Shown in pieces: positions 15,238 to 23,369 of a stretch of DNA of 48,569 nt. Within the stretch, counting starts at the first letter, position 1. Every line of letters begins with the position of its first letter. Source of the DNA: Streptomyces jumonjinensis (GTDB taxonomy: Bacteria; Actinomycetota; Actinomycetes; Streptomycetales; Streptomycetaceae). Under the pieces are notes generated by a model. That model was not told the origin of the DNA. It was given only the letters and a program-made list of their open reading frames with translations, and ran no database searches. The stretch spans positions 1 through 48,569 of the forward strand of contig NZ_VCLA01000174.1 of the NCBI RefSeq assembly GCF_009600885.1, read 5' to 3'. A program made the position numbers and the translations under genes.

Positions 15238-16579
15238 TCCGTACGCACAGTCCGCCGCCGGGAGCGTCCGCGAGAGCGACGCTCCCGCCGTCGTCCGTCA
15301 CCCGCTGCTTGACGATGGCGAGCCCCAGACCGCTGCCGCCCCGGCCGGTCAGGCCCTGGCCGCGCCAGAAGCGGTCGAAGGCGCGGGCCTGTTCGGCGCC
15401 GGACATTCCGGGGCCCTGGTCGAGGACCTCCAGCACGATCGCCTCGCCGTCCTGGCGGATGTGGACGGTGATGGTGCTGCTGTCCGGCGACACCTCCAGG
15501 GCGTTGGACAGCACATTGTCCAGGACCTGTTCCAGATGGCCCGGACTGACCATCACCTTGAGCCGCTCATCGAACGGGCGGGCCGTGAACCGTACGTTCC
15601 GCTCATGGCCCGCGCTCCGCCAGACATCGAGCCGCTCCGCGACCAGCTCGCCCACCAGCACCGGCTCGGCCGCCGAGGTCTCGGCCTCGGCGCGGGCCAG
15701 CACCAGCAGCCCGTTGACCAGCCGGCTCATCCGCACCACCTCCGCCGTGGCCTGGTCGACGTCCTCCCGTACGGCGTCGTCGTCGATGCCGTCCGCGATG
15801 TTGTCCAGGGAGAGCCGCAGCGCGGTGAGCGGGGTACGGAGCTGATGGGAGGCGTCGGCGACGAAGATGCGCTGAACGCCGAGGACCGCGCCGAGGCGCT
15901 CGGCCCCGGTGTTCAGGGTCCGGGCGAGGGTCCGGGTCTCGGGCGGCCCGGTGACCGGGCTGCGGGCGGTCAGATCGCCGTCGCCGAACTGGCTCGCCAT
16001 GTCGTTGAGCTGGCGCAGCGGCCGGGTCAGCCGGCGGGCGAAGATCGCGCCGATGGCGGCGGCTATGGCCAGGACGCCCAGGGCGAGAAAGGCCCGGAAG
16101 CCCCAGATCCGCCAGAGTCGGCCATTGAGGTCGGCGGCCGGATAGCTGATCCGCACCGCCCCGGTGATCCGTCCGTCGCCGGCCTTCGCCGGGACCGTCA
16201 CCACCAGGCCCTCCGCCTTCTCCAGAGCCGTCGCCGGACCCCAGCGGGTGCTGGCCCGGCCCTTGAGGGCCTGCTCGAAGGAGGGGTCGCCGGGTCCGGC
16301 GGGCAGGGGCAGGGGAGCGACCGCGGCGCGGTCGGCGGAGATGACGTCGGCCACTCCGTGCGTCTGGTCGCGGTAGGCGCGGGCGAGAGCGGCCAGCGCC
16401 TCATGGGAGGGCCGGTCGTCGGCGGCGAGGAGCAGCGCCATGGTCTTCGCCTCGCGGCGCACGGAGTCCTCGGTGTCGCCGCGGAGCTGGGCGGTGAGGG
16501 TGAAGGCGACGGGGATGGTGAAGGCGGCGAGCGCTACCGCGACCAGCAGCACATAGCTGACGATCAGCTGCCGGATCAC
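15200..16579 (-). CDS. Two-component sensor histidine kinase
   Basis: The 459-residue kinase has two helices (about 5-30 and 163-181) bracketing an extracytoplasmic sensor segment, then a HAMP linker (182-235). The HisKA box is VADASHQLRTPLTALRLSL with His245. The ATPase boxes are N (QVLDNVLSNALE), G1 (DQGPGMS), F (FDRFWRG) and G2 (GGSGLGLAI). It should autophosphorylate on His245 and pass phosphate to the response regulator encoded just upstream, whose stop overlaps this GTG start (GTGA). The stimulus is unknown. The 3' end runs 38 bases into the convergent SnoaL-like gene. Confidence 0.94.
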   Translation of the reverse strand: MIRQLIVSYVLLVAVALAAFTIPVAFTLTAQLRGDTEDSVRREAKTMALLLAADDRPSHEALAALARAYRDQTHGVADVISADRAAVAPLPLPAGPGDPSFEQALKGRASTRWGPATALEKAEGLVVTVPAKAGDGRITGAVRISYPAADLNGRLWRIWGFRAFLALGVLAIAAAIGAIFARRLTRPLRQLNDMASQFGDGDLTARSPVTGPPETRTLARTLNTGAERLGAVLGVQRIFVADASHQLRTPLTALRLSLDNIADGIDDDAVREDVDQATAEVVRMSRLVNGLLVLARAEAETSAAEPVLVGELVAERLDVWRSAGHERNVRFTARPFDERLKVMVSPGHLEQVLDNVLSNALEVSPDSSTITVHIRQDGEAIVLEVLDQGPGMSGAEQARAFDRFWRGQGLTGRGGSGLGLAIVKQRVTDDGGSVALADAPGGGLCVRISLRQAAPRSGG

Positions 16580-17325
16580 CCACGGCCTCCCGGGGGGCCG
16601 TCGGCCGGGGCCGCCCCCGGCGGCGGGGGAGCGGGCGGCGGCGTCGGCGCGGGCGGCGGGTCGATCATCAGACGGAAGCCGACGCCCCGGACCGTCTCGA
16701 TGGTGATCGCTCCCGCGAGCTTCCGGCGCAGCGCGCCGACATGCACGTCCAGGGTCTTGGTCGGGCCGAACCAGTTGGCGTCCCAGACCGCTTCCATGAT
16801 CTGTTCCCGGGATATCAGCGCGCCCGGGGCCTCGGTGAGGAAGGCGAGCAGGTCGTACTCCTTCGGCGTGAGCACGACCTCCGCCCCGTCCAGGTGCACC
16901 CGGCAGGCCTTCCGGTCGACGGTGATCCTCCCGTAGGACTCCGTGGGCCCGAGGATCCGCCGGCCGGTCTCCGGCGGCCGTACACGCCGCATCACCGCCC
17001 TGATCCGGGCGACCACCTCGCGCACCCCGAACGGTTTGGAGACATAGTCGTCCGCGCCGATCTCCAGTCCCACCACCCGGTCGGTCTCGTCGCTGCGGGC
17101 GCTGATGACGATGATCGGCACATCGCCGCGGGCTCTCAGCTCGCGGCAGACGTCCAGCCCGTCGGTGTCCGGCAGCCCCAGATCCAGCAGCACCAGACCG
17201 GCGGGCCCGGCGGCGAGCGCGGCCCGGCCGGTGCTGACCCAGTCCACTTCGTATCCGTAGCGGGTCAGCCCGCGGCGGAGCGATTCGGCGACGGATTCAT
17301 CGTCTTCTACGAGCAGTACGCGCAC
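16576..17325 (-). CDS. OmpR/PhoB-family response regulator with Pro-rich tail
   Basis: Residues 1-118 form the receiver domain: acidic pair Glu7-Asp8-Asp9, phosphoacceptor Asp48 in LVLLDLGLPDTDG, then VISARS and the KPF lysine. Residues 130-222 are a winged-helix DNA-binding domain (LTPKEYDLLAFL, ISREQIMEAVW, TKTLDVHVGALRRKL, ETVRGVGFRL). The last 27 residues are an added Pro/Ala/Gly tail, atypical for the family. It is the first gene of an operon with the kinase. The ATG at 17325 gives MRVLLVEDDE. The target genes are unknown; autoregulation is common in this class. Confidence 0.95.
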   Translation of the reverse strand: MRVLLVEDDESVAESLRRGLTRYGYEVDWVSTGRAALAAGPAGLVLLDLGLPDTDGLDVCRELRARGDVPIIVISARSDETDRVVGLEIGADDYVSKPFGVREVVARIRAVMRRVRPPETGRRILGPTESYGRITVDRKACRVHLDGAEVVLTPKEYDLLAFLTEAPGALISREQIMEAVWDANWFGPTKTLDVHVGALRRKLAGAITIETVRGVGFRLMIDPPPAPTPPPAPPPPGAAPADGPPGGRG

Positions 17326-17377
17326 GGGCCAAGAGTAGGGCGCGAACGGATCTTCGCGGATGCCCGTGCGCGGCCCG

Positions 17378-17863
17378 TCAGTTCAGCGGTTTGATGAAGC
17401 AGCGGCTGCTGTCGTACTCGCGGTAATGGCCGAATTTCCGCTGGGCGGGGAGATAGCCGGTGGAGGTGTAGAGCGCGATGGCCTCCGGCTGCTGGTCGCC
17501 GGTCTCCAGCACCATCCGGGTGCGGCCCGCCGCGCGGGCGTCGGACTCCAGGGCGGTGAGGAGACGGCGGGCGAGGCCGAGGCCGCGGGCCTCCGGGATG
17601 ACGTACATCCGCTTGAGCTCGGCGTCGCCGTTCTCATAGCCCTCGGCGTTCTCCTCCTGGGCACGCCAGCCGCCGGTCGCCGTCGGACGGCCCCCGTCGT
17701 CGTACGCGATGAGATACAGCCCGCGCGGCGGTGCGAACATCGCCGGGTCGAGCGGGGTCTCGTCGCCGGTGACGTCTCCGTACCGCTCGGCGTATTCGAG
17801 CTGTACCTCGTCGTTGAGCTTGACGGCGTCCGGATGGTCGAACGGAGTGGGGCGTACATCCAT
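17378..17863 (-). CDS. GNAT-family N-acetyltransferase
   Basis: A 161-residue single-domain acetyltransferase. YVIPEARGLGLARRLLTALE (about 93-112) is the acetyl-CoA loop with the R-x-x-G-x-A core. MVLETGDQQPEAIALYTSTGY (123-143) is the conserved last third, and the tail reads YREYDSSRCFIKPL. The substrate cannot be inferred. It ends 52 bases downstream of the response-regulator start and diverges from the exonuclease gene across a 63-base gap. Confidence 0.88.
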   Translation of the reverse strand: MDVRPTPFDHPDAVKLNDEVQLEYAERYGDVTGDETPLDPAMFAPPRGLYLIAYDDGGRPTATGGWRAQEENAEGYENGDAELKRMYVIPEARGLGLARRLLTALESDARAAGRTRMVLETGDQQPEAIALYTSTGYLPAQRKFGHYREYDSSRCFIKPLN

Positions 17864-17926
17864 ACGGATGATCGTACGGGCATGCGAAATGTGAATGTTC
17901 GGGCCGGTTCTCGGTATCGTGCCGGG

Positions 17927-18724
17927 ATGCTCACCGTGACCTCAGTGAATGTGAATGGTCTCCGCGCCGCCGCCAAGAAGGGCTTCGTGGAGTGGCTGGC
18001 CGGGACCGCCGCCGATGTGGTCTGCCTCCAGGAGGTGCGGGCCGAGCCGGAGCAGCTTCCGGACGCGGTGCGGGAGCCCGCCGGGTGGTTCACGGCGCAC
18101 GCCCCCGCCGGGGCGAAGGGCCGCGCGGGGGTCTCCCTCTACACCCGGCGGGAGCCCGACGCGGTGCGCGTCGGATTCGGGTCGGCCGAGTTCGACGGCA
18201 GCGGGCGGTACATCGAGGCGGATCTGCCGGGCGTCACCGTCGCGAGCCTGTATCTGCCGTCCGGCGAGGTGGGCACCGAGCGCCAGGACGAGAAGTACCG
18301 CTTCATGGACGAGTTCCTGCCCTATCTGCGGGAGCTGCGGACGCGAGCGGCGGCGGACGGCCGCGAGGTCGTCGTCTGCGGCGACTGGAACATCGCCCAC
18401 CGCGAGGCGGACCTCAAGAACTGGCGGGGGAACAAGAAGAACGCCGGGTTCCTGCCCGAGGAGCGGGAGTGGCTCTCCCGGGTCCTCGACGAGGCGGAGT
18501 ACACCGATGTGGTGCGCGCCCTCCACCCGGACCAGGAGGGGCCGTACTCCTGGTGGTCCTACCGGGGGCGTGCCTTCGACAATGACGCCGGCTGGAGAAT
18601 TGACTACCAGATGGCCTCGCCGGGGCTGGCCGCTCGCGCGGCGAAGGGCTTCGTGGAGCGTGCCGCGACCCATGAGGAGCGCTGGAGCGACCATGCGCCG
18701 GTGACGGTCGTCTACGAGGCGTAG
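17927..18724 (+). CDS. xth: Exodeoxyribonuclease III / AP endonuclease
   Basis: A 265-residue Xth-type nuclease that nicks DNA at abasic sites and removes 3' blocking groups during base-excision repair. The catalytic landmarks are in order: NVNGLRAA near residue 8, the metal-binding CLQEVRAE (Glu near 39), SLYLPSGE, CGDWNIAHREADLKN near 155, YTWWS-like sequence (YSWWSYRGRAFDNDAGWRIDYQ) and the closing WSDHAPV. The ATG at 17927 with gccggg upstream gives MLTVTSVNVNG. The frame is open much further upstream, but that part is antisense to the GNAT gene. Confidence 0.93.
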   Translation: MLTVTSVNVNGLRAAAKKGFVEWLAGTAADVVCLQEVRAEPEQLPDAVREPAGWFTAHAPAGAKGRAGVSLYTRREPDAVRVGFGSAEFDGSGRYIEADLPGVTVASLYLPSGEVGTERQDEKYRFMDEFLPYLRELRTRAAADGREVVVCGDWNIAHREADLKNWRGNKKNAGFLPEEREWLSRVLDEAEYTDVVRALHPDQEGPYSWWSYRGRAFDNDAGWRIDYQMASPGLAARAAKGFVERAATHEERWSDHAPVTVVYEA

Positions 18725-18746
18725 GCCCGGGAGCTAGTGGGCTCGG

Positions 18747-18786
18747 GAGCCCCAGAGCCCCAGAGCCCCAGAGCCCCAGAGCCCCC
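18747..18786. repeat. 8-bp tandem repeat, five copies
   Basis: Units of gagcccca start at 18747, 18755, 18763, 18771 and 18779 (last base changed to c). They fill the short gap between the convergent xth and MerR-type genes. Eight bases is not a codon multiple, and the array is likely to vary in length between strains. Confidence 0.95.
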
Positions 18787-18790
18787 GGAC

Positions 18791-19441
18791 TCACTCCCGG
18801 CGCAGCCGCCGGTCCAGCGCCATCGACAGCTCCGCCTCCACCACGCTCTTGGCCAGCGGGCGCAGCCGGTCGAGATCCCCCTCCGGGGTGTGCTTCCGCA
18901 CCGACTCCACGAAGAGATCGGCGAGCGCGTCCGCGTGCGTCCGCACCCGGCGGCCCGTCTCCAGCACCACCGAGAGCGGCACCCCCTCCCGTACCAGCGC
19001 CGCCGACACATCCAGCAGTCTGCGGCTGATGTGCACGATCGCGTCGCCGTCCGTCGCGACATAGCCGAGCTCCAGCGCGGTCGCCAGATTCTCCGGGGTG
19101 GCCTCGCCCGCGAAGTAGTCCGCCAGCTCCTCCGGGGTGAGCCGGACCGGGGTCTCCTCGGTCGGCTCGCCCAGGCCCAGCACCTCGCCCACGTCCCGGC
19201 CGCTCTCGAACGCCGTCGCCAGATCCGCGATGCCGTTCAGGGTGTGCCCCCGCTCCAGCAGCGCCGCGATCGTCCGCAGCCGGGCCAGATGGTGGTCGTC
19301 GTACCAGGCGATACGGCCCTGGCGGCGGGGCGGCGGAATCAGTCCCCGCTCGCGATAGAAGCGCAGGGTGCGCACCGTGATTCCGGCCTTCCGGGCCAGT
19401 TCCTCCATGCGGTACTCGCGGTGCTCACGTCCTTCTGCCAC
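18791..19441 (-). CDS. MerR-family transcriptional regulator
   Basis: The 216-residue protein has an N-terminal MerR winged helix (about 10-80: RMEELARKAGITVRTLRFYRERGLIPPPRR, then RLRTIAALLERGHTL) followed by a long helical effector region. No Cys cluster is seen, so it is unlikely to sense metals and more likely senses an organic ligand. The GTG start faces the monooxygenase operon across 130 bases holding a 6-bp dyad, so it probably controls that operon and itself. Confidence 0.9.
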   Translation of the reverse strand: MAEGREHREYRMEELARKAGITVRTLRFYRERGLIPPPRRQGRIAWYDDHHLARLRTIAALLERGHTLNGIADLATAFESGRDVGEVLGLGEPTEETPVRLTPEELADYFAGEATPENLATALELGYVATDGDAIVHISRRLLDVSAALVREGVPLSVVLETGRRVRTHADALADLFVESVRKHTPEGDLDRLRPLAKSVVEAELSMALDRRLRRE

Positions 19442-19460
19442 GACAGCAGCCTATGTTGTA

Positions 19461-19478
19461 CCGCCAGTAACTTGGCGG
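19461..19478. promoter_or_regulatory. Dyad operator candidate between the MerR gene and the monooxygenase operon
   Basis: CCGCCA (19461-19466) and TGGCGG (19473-19478) are perfect inverted arms around gtaact, extended by near-matching flanks (ta on the left, gt on the right). The dyad lies 20 bases before the MerR start and about 93 bases before the monooxygenase start. It suits a shared MerR operator, although no -35/-10 elements can be matched around it. Confidence 0.5.
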
Positions 19479-19571
19479 GTCCTACCCCTACCGCTCGCTC
19501 TGTGCGCTGCTCTACCCTCCCAACTGCGCCAGTGATTGCTGGCGTGGTTGTGGCGTTCCGTGGGAGGCGGC

Positions 19572-21092
19572 ATGAGCGGGCGGAAGCAGGAGCAGGAGCA
19601 GGAGCACCGACAGCGGCATGTACGGGTGGCGGTCATCGGATCGGGATTCGGCGGCCTCGGAGCCGCTGTACGGCTCCGCCGCGAGGGAATAACCGACTTC
19701 GTCGTCCTGGAGCGCGCCGACTCGGTCGGCGGCACCTGGCGCGACAACAGCTATCCGGGGTGCACCTGTGATGTGCCCTCGCACCTCTACTCCTTCTCCT
19801 TCGCCCCCAACCCCGACTGGCCCCGCACCTTCTCCGGCCAGGAGCACATCCGCGCCTATCTGGAACATGTCACCGACGTCTTCCGGCTCCGCCCGCACAT
19901 CCGCTTCGGCCGTGAGGTGCGGATGATGACCTGGGACAACGACGAGCTCCACTGGACGATCGAGACCAGCCAGGAGACCTACACCGCGGATGTGGTCGTC
20001 TCCGCGACCGGCCCGCTCTCCGACCCGAAGATCCCCGACATCCCCGGGCTCGACGGCTTCCCCGGCAAGGTCTTCCACTCCGCCCGCTGGGACCACGGCC
20101 ATGAACTGAGCGGTCAGCGCGTCGCCATGGTCGGAACCGGAGCCTCCGCGATCCAGATCGTCCCCGCCATCCAGCCCCGGGTCGGCAGGCTGACCCTCTT
20201 CCAGCGGACCCCGCCCTGGGTGATGCCCCGGATGGACCGGCGGATCACCGATGCCGAACGCTGGCTGCACCGGCAGCTGCCCTTCACCCAGTCGGTACGG
20301 CGCGGAGCGCTCTGGGGCATCCGTGAGCTCCAGGTCTCCGCCTTCACCAAGCGCCCCGGAGAGCTCGGGCCCATCGAGGCGCTGGCCAAGGCCAACCTCG
20401 CCAAGCACGTCAAGGACCCCGGGCTGCGGGCCCGGCTCACCCCGGACTACCGCATCGGCTGCAAACGCATCCTGCTCTCCAGCGAGTACTACCCGGCCAT
20501 CACCCGGCCCAATGTCGATGTGGTGACCTCCGCGCTCGCCGAGGTCCGCGGCTCGACCCTCGTCGCGGCGGACGGCAGCGAGAGCGAGGCCGACGTCATC
20601 GTCTTCGGCACCGGCTTCCATGTCACGGACATGCCGATCGCGGACCGGGTAACCGGCGCGGACGGCATCACCCTCGCCGAGGCGTGGAAGGACGGCATGC
20701 AGTCGCTGCGCGGCGCCGCCGCCGCAGGGTTCCCCAACTGGCTGTCGATCATCGGCCCCAACACCGGTCTCGGGAACTCCTCCATGATCCTGATGATCGA
20801 GTCGCAGCTGAACTATCTGGCCGACTATCTGCGCCAGCTCCATATCCTCGGCGGACGCACCGCCCTCGCCGCCCGCCCGGCCGCCGTCGCCGCCTGGAAC
20901 CGCCGGGTGCAGGCGCGGATGACGCGGACCGTGTGGAACACCGGCTGCTCCAGCTGGTATCTGGACGCCGCGGGCCGCAACACCACCGTCTGGCCCGGGA
21001 CCACCGGGGAGTTCCGGCGGCTGACCCGCGAAGTGAACCTCTCCGAGTACGACATCGTCCGCGCCCCGGTACGCGAGGAGGTGGCCGGATGA
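19572..21092 (+). CDS. Flavin-dependent Baeyer-Villiger-type monooxygenase
   Basis: A 506-residue FAD/NADPH enzyme. It has an FAD Rossmann loop VIGSGFGGLGAA near residue 20, a GTWRDNSYPGCTCDVPSHLYSFSF block, and the Baeyer-Villiger fingerprint FPGKVFHSARWDH at 163-175. The NADPH loop MVGTGASAIQ is near 185, and the ATG-type motif occurs as FGTGFHVTDMP. The reaction inserts one oxygen into a ketone to give an ester or lactone. The ATG at 19572 is preceded by gggaggc. The stop overlaps the next start as ATGA, so the three-gene cassette is translationally coupled. The set resembles the mycobacterial mymA-type arrangement. Confidence 0.92.
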   Translation: MSGRKQEQEQEHRQRHVRVAVIGSGFGGLGAAVRLRREGITDFVVLERADSVGGTWRDNSYPGCTCDVPSHLYSFSFAPNPDWPRTFSGQEHIRAYLEHVTDVFRLRPHIRFGREVRMMTWDNDELHWTIETSQETYTADVVVSATGPLSDPKIPDIPGLDGFPGKVFHSARWDHGHELSGQRVAMVGTGASAIQIVPAIQPRVGRLTLFQRTPPWVMPRMDRRITDAERWLHRQLPFTQSVRRGALWGIRELQVSAFTKRPGELGPIEALAKANLAKHVKDPGLRARLTPDYRIGCKRILLSSEYYPAITRPNVDVVTSALAEVRGSTLVAADGSESEADVIVFGTGFHVTDMPIADRVTGADGITLAEAWKDGMQSLRGAAAAGFPNWLSIIGPNTGLGNSSMILMIESQLNYLADYLRQLHILGGRTALAARPAAVAAWNRRVQARMTRTVWNTGCSSWYLDAAGRNTTVWPGTTGEFRRLTREVNLSEYDIVRAPVREEVAG

Positions 21093-22033
21093 TCCGCCGC
21101 GCGCCCGCCCACCGCCGTACGGCCGCCGCCTTCTCCGCGGACGGTGCCTTCCCCGCGACTGCCGCCCTCTCCGCGGACGGCACCCGGATACATGCCGAGG
21201 TGTACGGGGACCGCGCCGCGCCCGCCGTCGTCCTCGCCCACGGCTGGACCTGTTCCACCCGGTTCTGGGCCGCGCAGATACGGGAGCTGGCGCGGGACTT
21301 CCGGGTCGTCGTCTACGACCAGCGCGGCCACGGCCGCACCCCCGCCGCCCCCGTCGGCGCCGAACGGCTCGCCGACGATCTCGAAGCGGTGCTGACCGCC
21401 GTGCTCGCACCGGGCGAGAAGGCCGTCCTCGCCGGGCACTCCATGGGCGCGATGGCGCTGATCGCCGCCTCCGGGCGGGCCGTCTTCGCCGAGCACACGG
21501 CCGCCGTGCTGCTGTGCAGCACGGGCGGCTCACGGCTGGTGGAGGAGGCCCGGGTGCTGCCGCTGCGGCGCGGCCCCCTGCGCACCAGGCTCACCGGGGC
21601 CCTGCTCGCCTCCCGGGCCCCCCTCGGGCCGGTGACGCCGCTGTCCCGGCGGCTCCTCCGGTACGCCACCATGGGCTCCCACGCCACCCCGGCGCAGATC
21701 GCGGAGTGCGCCAGGATCGTCCACTCCTGCCCCCGCTCCGCCCGGGTCGCCTGGGCCGCCGTGCTCGCCGGGCTCGATCTCGACGCCCGGGTACGGGAGC
21801 TGAGGGCCCCCGCCGTGGTGATGGCGGGCACCGAGGACCGGCTGACCCCGATCGTGCACGCCCGGCGGCTCGCCGCCACGCTGCCCGACTGCGTCGAACT
21901 GGTCGAGCTGGCCGGCGCGGGCCATATGACGCCCGTGGAGACGCCGCTGGCCGTCACCGCCGGAATCCGTGAGCTGGCCCGGACCCATCTGAGCGGGGGC
22001 CCGGTCCCCTGGGAACGGGAGCGCGCGGCATGA
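21089..22033 (+). CDS. Alpha/beta hydrolase (esterase/lipase type)
   Basis: A 314-residue hydrolase with an unusual Ala-rich N-terminal stretch of about 25 residues. The core follows: VLAHGWTCSTRFW (oxyanion loop), DQRGHGRT, the nucleophile elbow GHSMG with Ser118, GTEDRLTP holding the acid, and GAGHMTPVE with the catalytic His. Sitting between a Baeyer-Villiger enzyme and an SDR, it is well placed to hydrolyse the ester or lactone the first enzyme makes. Both junctions are 4-base ATGA overlaps. Confidence 0.9.
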   Translation: MIRRAPAHRRTAAAFSADGAFPATAALSADGTRIHAEVYGDRAAPAVVLAHGWTCSTRFWAAQIRELARDFRVVVYDQRGHGRTPAAPVGAERLADDLEAVLTAVLAPGEKAVLAGHSMGAMALIAASGRAVFAEHTAAVLLCSTGGSRLVEEARVLPLRRGPLRTRLTGALLASRAPLGPVTPLSRRLLRYATMGSHATPAQIAECARIVHSCPRSARVAWAAVLAGLDLDARVRELRAPAVVMAGTEDRLTPIVHARRLAATLPDCVELVELAGAGHMTPVETPLAVTAGIRELARTHLSGGPVPWERERAA

Positions 22034-22911
22034 GCGGGCGGAGCCTGGACGGACAGGTCGCGGTGGTCACCGGAGCGGCCCGGGGCGTGGGCGAGCTCCT
22101 CGCCCGCAAACTCTCCGCGCGCGGCGCGCGGGTGGCCCTGGTGGGCCTGGAGCCCGATGAGCTGAAGCAGGTCTCGGACCGGCTCCACACCGACAGCGAC
22201 TGGTGGCACGCCGACGTCACCGACCACCGGGCCATGGCCCGGGTCGCGGACGAGGTCAAGGAGCGTTTCGGCAAGGTCGACATCGTGGTGGCCAACGCGG
22301 GGGTGGCGGCGGGCGGGCCCTTCGCCGACGCCGACATGGCCGCGTGGCGGCGGGTGATCGAGGTCAATCTCATCGGCAGCGCGATCACCGGCCGGGCCTT
22401 TCTGCCGGTGCTGCTGGCGAGCCGGGGCTACTTCCTCCAGATCGCCTCGCTGGCGGCGATCGCCCCCGCGCCGATGATGACCGCGTACTGCGCCTCCAAA
22501 TCGGGCGTCGAGGCGTTCGCGCACAGTCTGCGCGCGGAGGTCGCCCACCGGGGCGTACGGGTGGGGGTGGCGTATCTGTCCTGGACGGACACGGACATGG
22601 TGCGCGGCGCCGACCGCAGCGAGGTGATGCGCGAACTGCGGCGGCGGCTGCCGTGGCCCGCCAACCGCACCTATCCGCTGGGCCCGGCGGTCGACCGGCT
22701 GGCGGCCGGGATCGAACGGCGCTCGGCGCGGGTGTACGGACAGTGGTGGCTGCGCGGGACACAGCCGGTACGGGGGTATCTGCCGCCGCTGATCGGGCTG
22801 GCGGGGCAGCGGGAGATGCGGCGCTTCGAACCGAGGCTGGGGAGCGTGGAGACGGGGCTCGTGGGCGCGGGCGGCGCGGCGGACGAGGCGGCCCGCACAC
22901 CGCCCGGCTGA
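22030..22911 (+). CDS. Short-chain dehydrogenase/reductase
   Basis: A 293-residue SDR. The cofactor loop is VVTGAARGVGELLA near residue 14, VANAGVA replaces the usual NNAG near 92, the catalytic Ser lies in IASLAA, and the Tyr/Lys pair is AYCASKS near 155. The C-terminus carries a roughly 50-residue extension (YGQWWLRGTQPVRGYLPPL) of the kind seen in mycobacterial SadH-like proteins. It probably oxidises an alcohol to the ketone used by the monooxygenase, completing an alcohol, ketone, ester, acid route. Confidence 0.9.
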   Translation: MSGRSLDGQVAVVTGAARGVGELLARKLSARGARVALVGLEPDELKQVSDRLHTDSDWWHADVTDHRAMARVADEVKERFGKVDIVVANAGVAAGGPFADADMAAWRRVIEVNLIGSAITGRAFLPVLLASRGYFLQIASLAAIAPAPMMTAYCASKSGVEAFAHSLRAEVAHRGVRVGVAYLSWTDTDMVRGADRSEVMRELRRRLPWPANRTYPLGPAVDRLAAGIERRSARVYGQWWLRGTQPVRGYLPPLIGLAGQREMRRFEPRLGSVETGLVGAGGAADEAARTPPG

Positions 22912-23018
22912 CCGGCACGCCCCGGGGGCGTACGGATGCGGACCCTGGGGCGCGGCCGGTCGGCCGGCCGTGTTCAGCGGGAGGTTGTCCGGTGGTCCGG
23001 GGGCCGAACGGCACCTCG

Positions 23019-23345
23019 GGCTCGGGACCGCGCCTGGGGCTCGGGACCGCGTCCCGGGCTCGGGACCGCGCCTGGGACACGGGACCGGCCTCCGGCGGGC
23101 CGCACCGGCACCTCGGGCTCGGGACCGTCCTCCGGAGTCAGGAGTCAGGACCGCGCCCGGGACACCGGACCGCCCTCCGGCGGTCCCATAGGGCTCCCGT
23201 CCCCGGGACGCCGGAAAGCTGTGCGTCCCACCGCCGGGCCGCACAGCCTCCGGCGCGGCGGCCGGTGTGCGCGGGCACGGCCCTGGCCCTGGGCACGACC
23301 CAGCCCTCCTGGGCACGACCCCGCCCCCTGGGCACGGCCCCGATC
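23019..23345. repeat. GC-rich degenerate repeats filling the SDR-tricorn gap
   Basis: The 458-base gap 22912-23369 holds no gene I can support. Its first part repeats ctcgggaccgcgcctgg-like units starting near 23021, 23040, 23059 and 23119, with an acgggaccgg variant at 23079. Its second part repeats cctgggcacgacccc-like units from about 23272 to 23341. Both families are imperfect and biased to C on the plus strand. Confidence 0.7.
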
Positions 23346-23369
23346 GCCCGGGCCACGCCGCCCGGCGGC

